Assembly (NCBI RefSeq): GCF_000445105.1
Contig: NZ_ATDP01000078.1
Location: 1 to 64,000, forward strand
DNA from: Sphingobium lactosutens DS20
Lineage (GTDB): Bacteria > Pseudomonadota > Alphaproteobacteria > Sphingomonadales > Sphingomonadaceae
Direction: 5' to 3'
Length of the DNA: 64,000 bases
This document shows positions 44,379 to 53,126 of this stretch, piece after piece. The stretch's first letter is position 1; each line of letters begins with the position of its first letter. Both the position numbers and the translations under genes were made by a program. The notes beneath the pieces are model-generated. The model had not been told where the DNA came from and ran no database searches. It saw nothing but the letters and a program-made list of their open reading frames with translations.

Positions 44379-46556
44379 TCAGGCGGCCGCCTTCATGGAT
44401 GCGGGCTTGTAGAAGGTCGCGCCGCTCGCCGCCATGTCGCGCAGCTGTTGCGTGGGAGCAAAGCGCGGCCCGTGCGCCGCCGCCAACCGATCGAGCGTGG
44501 CGACGACATGGGTGATGCCGACCGTGTCCATATGGCTGAACGGCCCGCCGGTATAGGGCGCAAAGCCCCAGCCGAAGATCGCGCCGATGTCGCCATCCTC
44601 GGGCGTCTCCAGCACGCCTTCCTCGAAACAGCGGGCGCATTCGATGAGCTGGCGATAGAGGAGGCGCTCCTTCACCGCCTCCACGTCAGGCTGCTCGGCC
44701 GCGCGCGGGAACATTTCGGCGAGGATGGGCGAAAGATGCTTCTTCGCGCCTTCGGGATAATCATACCAGCCCTTGCCATTTTTGCGGCCGAGGCGTCCGG
44801 CGTCGGTCATCCTGACCATGATGTCGTCGGATCCTTGCGGAACATAGGCGTCGCCCAGTTCCTTCTTGGCCGCGGTCATGATCTTGACGCCCAGTTCGAT
44901 CGACACCTCGTCGCTGACGGCGAGCGGGCCGGTCGGCATGCCGAGTTGCTTGCCGGCATTTTCGATGAGCGCGGGGTTGACGCCTTCGCCCACCAATTCA
45001 GCGCCTTCCTGCACATAGGTGCCAAAGCTGCGCGAGGTGTAAAAGCCGCGGCTGTCATGCACGACGATCGGGGTCTTCTTGATCTGCGCCACGAAATCCA
45101 GCGCCTTGGCGATGGCCGCCGGACCGGTCTTTTCGCCCAGGATGATTTCGACCAGCGGCATTTTTTCCACCGGCGAGAAGAAATGGACGCCGATGAAATT
45201 CTCCGGCTTGCTCCATGCGTTCGCCAGCTTGGTGATAGGCAGCGTCGACGTGTTGGACCCGAAGATGGTGTCGGCGCCCAGCACCTCCTCGACCTTCTTC
45301 GTGACCTCGGCCTTGATGCCGACATCCTCGAACACCGCTTCAATGACGAAGTCCGCACCAGCCAGGTCGGCATAATCGGTCGTCGGGGTTACGCGGGCCA
45401 GCGTGGCTTCCAGCTTTTCAGGCGTCATGCCCCGGCCGAGACGCTTCTTCAGCACTGCCTCGACATGGGCCTTGCCCTTTTCCGCATAGGCCTGATCGCG
45501 GTCGAACAGCACGACTTCCATGCCCGCCTGCGCGGCAACGGTCGCGATGCCCGCGCCCATCATGCCCGCGCCCAGCATGGCGAGCTTCTTCGTCGGCGCC
45601 TTGGCCTCGTCCCTGGGACGGCGCGCGCCGCGTTCGGCAGCTTGCTTGTTCACGAACAGGGTGCGGATCATGTTCGACGCCTGGGGATCGGCGGCGACCT
45701 TGGCGAAATATTTGCTTTCGATCCGGATGGCGCGGTCCATCGGCAGGGTGATGCCTTCATAGACGGCCGACAGCAGGGCGATCGGCGCGTTCATGTTGCG
45801 CTGTGTCTGCTTGAGCGTCATCGGCAGCGCACCCGCCATCGTCTGCACGAAGGCAGGGTTGAAGCCGCCCGCGCCGCCCGGAACCTTGAAGCCCTTGATG
45901 TCCCATGGCTGCGTATGCGCGCTGGGGTTGGCCTTCACCCATTCGCGCGCCGCGTCGAGCGCGGTGCCCTGCGGCACGACCTGATCGACCACCTTCATCA
46001 TGGCGGCGTCGGCCGGGCGGAACATCTTGCCCTGGAGCATGTACATCAGCGAGGCCTGCACGCCCATAATGCGCGGCAGCCGCTGCGACCCGCCGCCGCC
46101 GGGGAAGAGGCCGATCAGGATTTCGGGCAGGCCCAGCTGCGTCTTGGAACTATCGCCCACGAAGCGGCGATGACAGGCGAGCGCCAGTTCGAACCCGCCG
46201 CCAACGCATGTGCCCTCGATCGCGCAGGCAACCGGCTTGCCGCAGGTTTCCAGCCGGCGAAACAGCTGGTTGAGCGTGAACACCTTGTCGAAAATGTCGG
46301 CTGGGGCGGGGCGATCCCCGCTGCCGCTGCTGAGCATTGATCCGAAATATTTAAGGTCCATGCCGGCCATGAAGCCGCTGTCCTTGCCCGACGCGATGAC
46401 CGCGCCCTTGATGCCGTCCTCCGACGCGATGCGCGTGATCGCGGCGTCGAGGTCGGCCAGGAAATCGGGGCCGATGACGTTCATCGACTGGCCAGGCACG
46501 TCGATCGTCAGGGTGGCGATGCCGTCGGCATCGGTGGTGAAGTTGATGGTGTTCAT
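44379..46556 (-). CDS. fadJ: 3-hydroxyacyl-CoA dehydrogenase / enoyl-CoA hydratase, FadJ type
   Basis: 725 residues from the ATG at 46556. The N-terminal crotonase domain (residues 1 to about 190) has DSGFMAGMDLKYFG and IEGTCVGGGFELALACH with the catalytic Glu, and LPEILIGLFPGGGGSQRLPRI. The dehydrogenase part starts near 315 with LGAGMMGAGIATVAAQAGMEVVLFD and carries GSNTSTLPI and FFSPVEKMPLVEII. It performs two successive beta-oxidation steps. The thiolase gene lies immediately upstream on the same strand, separated by a palindromic repeat. Confidence 0.95.
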   Translation of the reverse strand: MNTINFTTDADGIATLTIDVPGQSMNVIGPDFLADLDAAITRIASEDGIKGAVIASGKDSGFMAGMDLKYFGSMLSSGSGDRPAPADIFDKVFTLNQLFRRLETCGKPVACAIEGTCVGGGFELALACHRRFVGDSSKTQLGLPEILIGLFPGGGGSQRLPRIMGVQASLMYMLQGKMFRPADAAMMKVVDQVVPQGTALDAAREWVKANPSAHTQPWDIKGFKVPGGAGGFNPAFVQTMAGALPMTLKQTQRNMNAPIALLSAVYEGITLPMDRAIRIESKYFAKVAADPQASNMIRTLFVNKQAAERGARRPRDEAKAPTKKLAMLGAGMMGAGIATVAAQAGMEVVLFDRDQAYAEKGKAHVEAVLKKRLGRGMTPEKLEATLARVTPTTDYADLAGADFVIEAVFEDVGIKAEVTKKVEEVLGADTIFGSNTSTLPITKLANAWSKPENFIGVHFFSPVEKMPLVEIILGEKTGPAAIAKALDFVAQIKKTPIVVHDSRGFYTSRSFGTYVQEGAELVGEGVNPALIENAGKQLGMPTGPLAVSDEVSIELGVKIMTAAKKELGDAYVPQGSDDIMVRMTDAGRLGRKNGKGWYDYPEGAKKHLSPILAEMFPRAAEQPDVEAVKERLLYRQLIECARCFEEGVLETPEDGDIGAIFGWGFAPYTGGPFSHMDTVGITHVVATLDRLAAAHGPRFAPTQQLRDMAASGATFYKPASMKAAA

Positions 46557-46574
46557 GATGCAGCCTTTCCCATC

Positions 46575-46681
46575 TCCGTTCGTGCTGAGTAGGGTCTGAG
46601 CTTGTCGAAGACCCATATCGAAGCATTGGTCCTTCGATACGCCATTTCGACTTCGCTCAATGGCTACTCAGGACGAACGGA
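46575..46681. repeat. Palindromic repeat, family B copy 3 (between thiolase gene and fadJ)
   Basis: Arms of 18 bases (46575-46592 and 46664-46681) pair with one mismatch, and the centre contains a second TGTCGAAG/CTTCGA-type stem. The outer TCCGTTCG and inner GAGCTTGTCGAAG motifs match the copies around gatA. It fills most of the 134-base intergenic gap. Confidence 0.85.
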
Positions 46682-46690
46682 CTATATTTC

Positions 46691-47899
46691 TCAAATACGC
46701 TCGATGACGATGCCGGTGCCCATGCCTGCGCCCACGCACAGGTTGACGAGCGCGGTGCCCTTGCCGGACCGTTCCAGTTCGTCGAGCGCGGTGCCCAGCA
46801 CCATCGCGCCGGTCGCGCCCAGCGGATGGCCCATGGCGATCGCGCCGCCGTTCACATTGATCTTAGCGTGGTCGAGGTCCATCGCCTGCATGTAGCGCAG
46901 CACCACCGAGGCGAAGGCTTCGTTCAGTTCCCACAGGTCGATATCGTCCTTGGTCATGCCGGCGCGTTGCAGCAGCTTGCCCGCGACAAATTCCGGCCCG
47001 GTCAGCATGATCAGCGGTTCCGACCCGATCGACGCCATGGCCTTGATCTTGGCGCGTGGCTTGAGGCCATATTTTTCGCCCATATCCTTGTTGCCGACCA
47101 GCACGGCGGCGGCGCCGTCGACAATGCCGCTGCTATTGCCGGCATGATGGACATGGTTGACCTTTTCCAGTTCGGGATAGCGGAGCAGGGCCACGGTGTC
47201 GAAGCCCGGCATATCCTCACCCAGGGCGGCGAAACTGGGCTTGAGCGCGCCGAGCGACTGCATCGTCGCGTCCGGGCGCATATGTTCGTCATGGTCGAGC
47301 ACGACCTGCCCGATCACATCCTTCACCGGCACGATCGACTTTTTAAAACGCCCTTCGTCCCACGCTTGCTTGGCGCGCTGCTGGCTTTCGACGGCATAAG
47401 CATCCGCGTCGTCGCGGCTGATGCCGAACTTGGTGGCGATGACGTCCGCGCCAATGCCCTGCGGCGCGAAATAGGTCTTGTAGGCGACCGCCGGGTCCAT
47501 CGCCCAGGCGCCGCCGTCCGACGCCATCGGCACGCGGCTCATCGATTCGACGCCGCCGCCGATCGCGAACATCGCTTCACCTGAAAACACCTTGGCCGCC
47601 GCCATATTGACCGCTTCGAGGCCCGATGCGCAGAAGCGATTGATCTGAACCCCCGGCACCGTTTGCGCATAGTCGGCGTTGAGCACGGCCACGCGCGCGA
47701 TGTCCGCGCCCTGTTCCCCCACGGGACTGACGCAGCCCAGGATGACGTCATCGACATCGGCGGTGTCGATCTGGTTGCGGTCGCGCACCGCCTCCAGCAC
47801 CTGCGTCGCCAGTTGGATGGGGGTGATTTCATGCAGCGACCCGTCAACCTTGCCCCGGCCCCGGGGCGTGCGGACGGCGTCGTAAATATAGGCTTCCAT
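46691..47899 (-). CDS. Acetyl-CoA C-acyltransferase (thiolase)
   Basis: 402 residues from the ATG at 47899, with GAGGG seven bases upstream; the ATG two codons before is too close to it. It cleaves 3-ketoacyl-CoA. The acyl-accepting Cys is in [16 protein letters not shown], followed by [23 protein letters not shown], the His in [15 protein letters not shown] and the second Cys in [10 protein letters not shown]. It leads the two-gene beta-oxidation run with fadJ and is preceded by a dyad operator 68 bases upstream. A fadA-type role is likely. Confidence 0.95.
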   Translation of the reverse strand: MEAYIYDAVRTPRGRGKVDGSLHEITPIQLATQVLEAVRDRNQIDTADVDDVILGCVSPVGEQGADIARVAVLNADYAQTVPGVQINRFCASGLEAVNMAAAKVFSGEAMFAIGGGVESMSRVPMASDGGAWAMDPAVAYKTYFAPQGIGADVIATKFGISRDDADAYAVESQQRAKQAWDEGRFKKSIVPVKDVIGQVVLDHDEHMRPDATMQSLGALKPSFAALGEDMPGFDTVALLRYPELEKVNHVHHAGNSSGIVDGAAAVLVGNKDMGEKYGLKPRAKIKAMASIGSEPLIMLTGPEFVAGKLLQRAGMTKDDIDLWELNEAFASVVLRYMQAMDLDHAKINVNGGAIAMGHPLGATGAMVLGTALDELERSGKGTALVNLCVGAGMGTGIVIERI

Positions 47900-47966
47900 T
47901 GTCATTCCCTCTCCATGGGGTCCTCGTGGCGCGTCGCCAGATGAACGGGATCTGCCCGCAAATGTA

Positions 47967-47982
47967 TTTACGTTTACGTAAA
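47967..47982. promoter_or_regulatory. Dyad operator upstream of the thiolase-fadJ run
   Basis: TTTACGT and ACGTAAA form a perfect seven-base inverted repeat with a TT centre. It lies 68 bases before the thiolase start in the 316-base divergent gap facing the MFS gene. The half-site resembles, from memory, sites reported for regulators of acyl-CoA and branched-chain amino-acid catabolism such as LiuR. No other structure stands out in the rest of the gap to 48215. Confidence 0.6.
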
Positions 47983-48215
47983 GTGCAAGTGTCTAATGCC
48001 AATCGCCTGGCCGAATCGCCAGGCCGTAGCGGCAGGGTATCGCCGCCGGTCACACACAGCCAAAGCGTTCGTGAAGGACTGACCCGAAAAACATCTTGAT
48101 GATCGAATCTGCTAGCCGCTAGCGCGGAAACCTGACCGTCGTCATGTCGTTATGGTCGAGCGGCCAAGGCAATAGGGGCAATCATGAATTTGACGTCAGT
48201 GCCGGATTGCGCTTC

Positions 48216-49886
48216 ATGAAACCAGTGTCCGATACATCTTCCGCCAGCCCAGCCTCCCCTTTTTCCATACCTGTATTTCGCGCGATCTGGCTGGCGAGCC
48301 TTGCATCGAATTTTGGCGGATTGATCCAGTCAGTTGGCGCGGCGTGGATGATGACGTCGCTGTCCGCGTCGCCCTTGCTTATAGCCTTGGTTCCGGCTGC
48401 GACCACCTTGCCCATCATGCTCCTGTCTCTCTGGGCCGGGGCGGTCGCGGACAATCTGGAGCGGCGGGTCGTGATGATGGCGTGTCAGGCCTTCATGCTT
48501 TTAGTGTCGGCGGTTCTGGCGGCAACGGCATGGGCCGGGTGGATGACGCCCTGGCTGCTCTTGGCTTTTACGTTCCTGCTCGGCTGCGCGACCGCCATCA
48601 ATGGACCTGCCTGGCAAGCTTCAGTCGGTGATATGGTGCCACGCGCTATCCTGCCGAGCGCGGTGGCGATGAACAGCATGGGTTTCAATCTGGCGCGCAG
48701 CCTTGGCCCGGCCTTAGGTGGTGTCATCGTCGCCACGGCGGGCGCGGCGGCAGCATTTTTAAGCAATGCTGTCAGTTATATCGGGCTGCTGATCGTATTG
48801 GCCCGGTGGCGGCCGGAAACGCCGCCAAAACTGCTGCCGCGCGAACGGCTGGGCGTCGCGATGATGGCGGGGCTGGGTTATGTGGCGATGTCGCCAAAAA
48901 TCCAGTTGGTGTTATTGCGCGCTGGTGCCTTTGGCATTGGCGCTGCTGCCGTATCCGCCTTGATGCCGCTGGTCGCGCGCGACTTGCTGGGCGGCGGGGC
49001 CTTGACCTTCGGCGTCACCAGCGGCGCCTTCGGATTTGGCGCGGTGCTGGGCGCGCTGTCCAGTCGCCGCCTGCGCGCCCGCTATTCGGTCGAGGGCATC
49101 GTGCGATCGGCGGCGCTTGCGCTGGCGCTCGGAACGGCGATGACGGCGGCGAGCAGCTGGTTATGGGTGGCCTTGCCCGGCTATATGCTGGCTGGCGCTG
49201 GCTGGGTGCTGGCGCTGTCCACATTCAACGTGTCCGTGCAGATGTCCGCGCCGCGCTGGGTCGTCGCGCGCGCGGTCGCCCTGTATCAGATGGTCGCGTT
49301 TGGTGGCATGGCGGGCGGTGCCTGGCTGTTCGGCTGGATCGCCGAACATCGGGGCGTGGTCATGAGCCTGTACGCCGCGGCAGGAGTACAGTTTCTCGCC
49401 GCGATACTGGGCCTGTGGCGTCCGCTGCCCCAGATTGGCGACGACAATCTGGACCCGCGTGGCGATTGGCAGGAACCGGATACTGTCGTCCCGGTCGAAC
49501 CCCGCAGCGGCCCGATTATCGTCACCATCGAATATCGCATTCCCGCCGGGTCGGTCGTGCCCTTCCTCGCCGCCATGAGCGAGCGCAAGCGCATCCGCAA
49601 GCGCGACGGCGCGCATGGCTGGCAGTTGCTCCGCGACCTGGGCGAAAGTGACCTGTGGGTCGAGCGCTATCATGTGTCGACCTGGCTCGATTATATCCGC
49701 CACAATCAGCGCCGCACCGTCGCGGATATTGCCAATAGCGATGCCATTCATGCCCTGCACGATCGGCCCGAACCCCCGGTCGTCCATCGCCGGCTGGAGC
49801 GGCAGACCGGTTCCCTCCCGCTCAGCCGATCGCCGGACGCGCGGGAAATGGGGGAAGGCTGGATCGACCCGACGCGATCGAGTTGA
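48216..49886 (+). CDS. MFS transporter (EntS/MFS_3 family) with C-terminal soluble domain
   Basis: 556 residues from the ATG at 48216; an ATG at 48144 would add 24 polar residues. About 400 residues form ten to twelve membrane helices, beginning FRAIWLASLASNFGGLIQSVGAAWMMTSL and with the loop WAGAVADNLERRVVMM. This is the MFS_3 branch that includes the enterobactin exporter. A C-terminal cytoplasmic domain of about 120 residues (IIVTIEYRIPAGSVVPFLAAMSERKRIRKRDGAHGWQLLRD) has the look of a ferredoxin-like dimeric barrel. Such tails recur in this family. The substrate is unknown. Confidence 0.88.
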   Translation: MKPVSDTSSASPASPFSIPVFRAIWLASLASNFGGLIQSVGAAWMMTSLSASPLLIALVPAATTLPIMLLSLWAGAVADNLERRVVMMACQAFMLLVSAVLAATAWAGWMTPWLLLAFTFLLGCATAINGPAWQASVGDMVPRAILPSAVAMNSMGFNLARSLGPALGGVIVATAGAAAAFLSNAVSYIGLLIVLARWRPETPPKLLPRERLGVAMMAGLGYVAMSPKIQLVLLRAGAFGIGAAAVSALMPLVARDLLGGGALTFGVTSGAFGFGAVLGALSSRRLRARYSVEGIVRSAALALALGTAMTAASSWLWVALPGYMLAGAGWVLALSTFNVSVQMSAPRWVVARAVALYQMVAFGGMAGGAWLFGWIAEHRGVVMSLYAAAGVQFLAAILGLWRPLPQIGDDNLDPRGDWQEPDTVVPVEPRSGPIIVTIEYRIPAGSVVPFLAAMSERKRIRKRDGAHGWQLLRDLGESDLWVERYHVSTWLDYIRHNQRRTVADIANSDAIHALHDRPEPPVVHRRLERQTGSLPLSRSPDAREMGEGWIDPTRSS

Positions 49887-50471
49887 TCAGCCCGCCGTGG
49901 CGAGATCGTCGGGCGTGTCGATGTCACGCAGGATGCCGGCTGGCGCTTCGATCTGCAATCCATGGCTCAGCAGTGCGCGTGCCCCCTGATCGCCGCGCAG
50001 CGCGAGCAATTCGGGAAAATGCTTGCGGCCGATAAAGGCCGGCGGCGAAGACGAAAAGCCGTCCGTCGATGCGACCACCGACCGTATGTCCTCGGCCGCC
50101 AGGCAGATGTGATTATAGTGGGTCTGCGGCACGTCGGGCATGTCGGCGAGGCAGATGAGGATGCCGCGCACGTCCCGGTTGGGCATGACATGGCGCACCG
50201 CGCGCACGATGCTGCCCGACATGCCGTCCTGCGGCCGATCATTGACGATGATGCTGTAGCCGCGCCGGTCGAGCTTGCGATGTATCACCGGGGCTTCATC
50301 GATCGGGCGTGTCACCGCGACGAGTTCGGCGAAGGCCATGGAGGCGACGGTTTCCAGCACATGGGCCGCCATCGGCTTGCCGCGCAGGGTCGCCATCAGC
50401 TTGTCCTCCTCGCCAAAGCGGGAGGATGTGCCAGCGGCAAGCAGCACGGCGGCGATATGTTCAGTGCGCAT
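49887..50471 (-). CDS. MobA-like nucleotidyltransferase (MocA type)
   Basis: 194 residues. The nucleotide-binding signature LLAAGTSSRFGEEDKLMATLRGKPM opens the protein, followed by NDRPQDGMSGSIVRAVRHV and LICLADMPDVP, with the metal-binding Asp. This is the pattern of molybdopterin cytidylyl/guanylyltransferases such as MocA and MobA relatives that load CTP or GTP onto molybdopterin. No molybdenum-enzyme gene is adjacent. It is convergent with the MFS gene, with no intergenic spacer. Confidence 0.88.
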   Translation of the reverse strand: MRTEHIAAVLLAAGTSSRFGEEDKLMATLRGKPMAAHVLETVASMAFAELVAVTRPIDEAPVIHRKLDRRGYSIIVNDRPQDGMSGSIVRAVRHVMPNRDVRGILICLADMPDVPQTHYNHICLAAEDIRSVVASTDGFSSSPPAFIGRKHFPELLALRGDQGARALLSHGLQIEAPAGILRDIDTPDDLATAG

Positions 50472-50624
50472 AGGGCGAGGCGAATGTCATGTTTATGAGG
50501 CGATCCCGTTTGCATCGCGATGTGCCATCGGGACGATGCCAAGTCCAGTATGTGGAAAGGACTGGTCAGGCTGGACCCCAATTGCCATATGCGGGGCCGA
50601 TAAGCAAAGGAGCGGCAAAAGCCC

Positions 50625-51230
50625 ATGGCATGTGACATTGACGCGGAAACCGTTGGGGCAGGCAAGGAACCCGTGCCCGCGGAGGTCAGCGAGGCCATTC
50701 GCACGCTGATCCGCTGGGCCGGCGATGCGCCAGAGCGCGAGGGCCTTGTGGAAACGCCTGAGCGCGTGGCGCGGGCCTGGCGCGAATATTGCCGCGGCTA
50801 TGGGGATGATCCGGCCTATCATCTTTCGCGCATCTTCCACGAAGTGGGCGGTTATGATGATATCGTTCTGCTAAAGGATATACCGTTCCAGTCGCATTGC
50901 GAACATCATATGGCGCCGATCGTGGGCAAGGCGCACATCGCCTATCTGCCCGGCGACTATGTCGTTGGCATTTCCAAGCTGGCGCGCGTGCTCCACGCCT
51001 ATGCCAACCGGTTGCAGGTGCAGGAAAGGCTGACGTCCGAAGTCGCCAATTGCATCCAGGAGCATCTGAAGCCCCAGGGGGTCGCGGTCGTCATCGAAGC
51101 GACTCATGGCTGCATGACCGGGCGGGGCGTGCGTACGCCCAATGTCATCATGAAGACGAGCCGCATGCTGGGCGTCTTTCGCGATGACGAAAAATCGCGC
51201 GAGGAAGTGTTGAAGCTTATCGGCGCATGA
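50625..51230 (+). CDS. folE: GTP cyclohydrolase I
   Basis: 201 residues. It converts GTP to dihydroneopterin triphosphate, the first step of folate and pterin synthesis. Landmarks are ETPERVARAWREYCRGY, LKDIPFQSHCEHHMAPIVGKAHIAYLP with the zinc Cys and His residues, GISKLARVLHAYANRLQVQERLT and ATHGCMTGRGVRTPN with the third zinc Cys. Its stop overlaps the start of the SDR gene (ATGA), so the two are translationally coupled. Confidence 0.97.
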   Translation: MACDIDAETVGAGKEPVPAEVSEAIRTLIRWAGDAPEREGLVETPERVARAWREYCRGYGDDPAYHLSRIFHEVGGYDDIVLLKDIPFQSHCEHHMAPIVGKAHIAYLPGDYVVGISKLARVLHAYANRLQVQERLTSEVANCIQEHLKPQGVAVVIEATHGCMTGRGVRTPNVIMKTSRMLGVFRDDEKSREEVLKLIGA

Positions 51231-52066
51231 TCGAGCCGGAGGAAACGGGATATCGCCCGCTGGGGCGCGCACGGGCCGATGCGGAGCCGGTGGGCAAGCC
51301 GCTGGCGGCCAAGCGCTTGGCACTGGTGACGGGCGGGCACCGGCGGCTGGGCGGGATCATTTCCGCTGCTCTGGCGCGGGCCGGCCATTCGCTGGCGATC
51401 CATGGCAGCCATGACACGCGGCTGGATTCCCACCTGGCGCTGGCGCTGGAAGAGGAGGGGACGGAATGGGACGGCTTCGTCGTCGACTTCGCCGACCCCG
51501 AAGGTGCGGAGGAACTGGTGGCGAAGGTCGCCGAGCGTTTCGGAAGGCCGCCCGACATATTGGTCAACAGCGCGGCGATGTTCGGCCAGGATCGGCTGGA
51601 ATCCGTCACCGCCGATGACCTGATGCGCCATTATGCCGTCAATTGCGCGGCGCCGGTCATGCTGACCAAGGCGTTTGCGACCGTTCCTGCCGGTGCGGTC
51701 GACCGGTGCATCATCAACATATTGGACCAGCGGATCGACCATCCTCATGGCGACCAGCTGGCCTATACGCTTTCAAAGCTGGCGCTGGCCGGGTTGACGC
51801 GGACCAGCGCGGCAAGCCTGGCGCCCAGAGTGCGGGTCAATGCGGTCGCGCCGGGCCTGACCATCGCGACGCCCGATTATGACGCGGCGCAGATGGAACG
51901 GCTGGGCGAGATGATGCCGCTCGCCCGCCTGCCGCAGGCCGACGAGATCGCGCAGGCGGTCCTTTATCTGACGGAAGCAAGCGCCGTCACCGGGCAGACG
52001 CTCTACGTCGATGGCGGCGCGCACCTCAAAAGCTATGAGCGCGATTTCATGCATCTGTGCCGGTGA
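51227..52066 (+). CDS. SDR family oxidoreductase, pteridine reductase/FolM-like
   Basis: 279 residues. The Rossmann motif is TGGHRRLG at 35-42, i.e. TGxxxRxG as in pteridine reductase PTR1 and E. coli FolM, rather than the usual TGxxxGxG. The catalytic Ser of ordinary SDRs is replaced by Asp167, 13 residues before Tyr180 and with Lys184, the Asp-Tyr-Lys set of PTR1. The C-terminus (GQTLYVDGGAHL) also resembles FolM. The gene overlaps folE by four bases, which supports action on a dihydropterin (dihydromonapterin or dihydrofolate reductase). The first 30 residues are an extension without known role. Confidence 0.82.
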   Translation: MIEPEETGYRPLGRARADAEPVGKPLAAKRLALVTGGHRRLGGIISAALARAGHSLAIHGSHDTRLDSHLALALEEEGTEWDGFVVDFADPEGAEELVAKVAERFGRPPDILVNSAAMFGQDRLESVTADDLMRHYAVNCAAPVMLTKAFATVPAGAVDRCIINILDQRIDHPHGDQLAYTLSKLALAGLTRTSAASLAPRVRVNAVAPGLTIATPDYDAAQMERLGEMMPLARLPQADEIAQAVLYLTEASAVTGQTLYVDGGAHLKSYERDFMHLCR

Positions 52067-52153
52067 CATTGGCACAAATGCGAGGGGGTGAAGGCTGGCG
52101 ATCCGCGGCGCACCGCCATAAAGCGGTCCTGAACATAGATAAGGGAGATGGCG

Positions 52154-52933
52154 ATGACCTATGAAACGATCCTGGTGGAACAGCGCGACGCGGTAACGCT
52201 GATCACGCTCAACCGGCCGCAGGCGCTCAATGCGCTCAACAGCCAGGTGCTGGCTGACCTGACTGCGGCTTTCGCGGCCTATGATGCGGATGCGACGCAG
52301 CGCTGCGCCGTGCTGACCGGCAGCGGGGAAAAGGCCTTTGCCGCAGGCGCCGACATCAAGGAAATGGTCGACAAACCGGCGGCCGACTTTTTCCTGGAGG
52401 ATTTCTTTTCCGGCTGGCAAACCGGCGTCGTTGCCACGCGCAAGCCGTGGATCGCAGCCGTCAACGGCTTCGCGCTGGGCGGCGGGTGCGAACTGGCGAT
52501 GATGGCGGACTATATCATCGCGGCCGACACGGCGAAATTCGGCCAGCCTGAAATCAAGCTGGGCGTCGCGCCTGGCATGGGCGGATCACAGCGGCTGGCC
52601 CGCGCGGTGGGCAAGGCGAAGGCGATGGACCTGTGCCTCACTGGCCGGATGATGGGTGCCGAAGAAGCCGAGCGTGCGGGTCTGGTGAGCCGCATCGTGC
52701 CGGCGGCACAGTTGCTGGATGAAGCGATCAAGGACGCGGTCCTGATTGCATCCATGCCGCCCATGGCGACGATGGTGAACAAGGAAATGGTCAACATCGC
52801 CTTCGAAACCGGGCTGGCGCAGGGGCTGCTGACCGAACGGCGGCTGTTCCAGATCCTGACCGCGACCGAGGACAAGAAGGAAGGCATGACCGCCTTTGTC
52901 GAAAAGCGCGCGGGCGTCTGGAAGGGGCGCTGA
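52154..52933 (+). CDS. Enoyl-CoA hydratase (short-chain, crotonase)
   Basis: 259 residues from the ATG at 52154, with AAGGGAG seven bases upstream; the ATG at 52148 is too close to it. The fold is the mitochondrial crotonase type: [23 protein letters not shown] (oxyanion hole), [17 protein letters not shown] and [20 protein letters not shown], so both catalytic Glu are present. It hydrates trans-2-enoyl-CoA. It probably serves valine degradation (methacrylyl-CoA) with the genes at 56.7-59.9 kb, but these are on the other strand. Confidence 0.92.
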   Translation: MTYETILVEQRDAVTLITLNRPQALNALNSQVLADLTAAFAAYDADATQRCAVLTGSGEKAFAAGADIKEMVDKPAADFFLEDFFSGWQTGVVATRKPWIAAVNGFALGGGCELAMMADYIIAADTAKFGQPEIKLGVAPGMGGSQRLARAVGKAKAMDLCLTGRMMGAEEAERAGLVSRIVPAAQLLDEAIKDAVLIASMPPMATMVNKEMVNIAFETGLAQGLLTERRLFQILTATEDKKEGMTAFVEKRAGVWKGR

Positions 52934-53005
52934 GGCGATTTTGTTGCCATGATGCAACAGCGGACACATTTATGACGGACAGATAGCGGCTCGGCGCGCC
53001 AACCT

Positions 53006-53028
53006 CGTTTCAACAGGCAACTGAAACG
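53006..53028. repeat. Short hairpin upstream of the second TonB receptor gene
   Basis: CGTTTCA and TGAAACG pair over seven bases around nine, in the 193-base leader region of the TonB receptor gene. A second weak dyad TGTTGC/GCAACA lies at about 52942-52959. No regulator is adjacent, and function is unknown. Confidence 0.4.
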
Positions 53029-53126
53029 ACTGGTGGGCGCGTCCAAGGCCCGGCCAGCGACCATGGGAGAGGGGGTGCGGATCGTCGCGCCACCTGATCG
53101 GCTCGCACTAGCCAGGGAGCCTCTTC

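Noticed and set aside
44283-46340. 685-codon open frame opposite fadJ
   Set aside because: Arg/His-rich antisense shadow; fadJ has all catalytic motifs.
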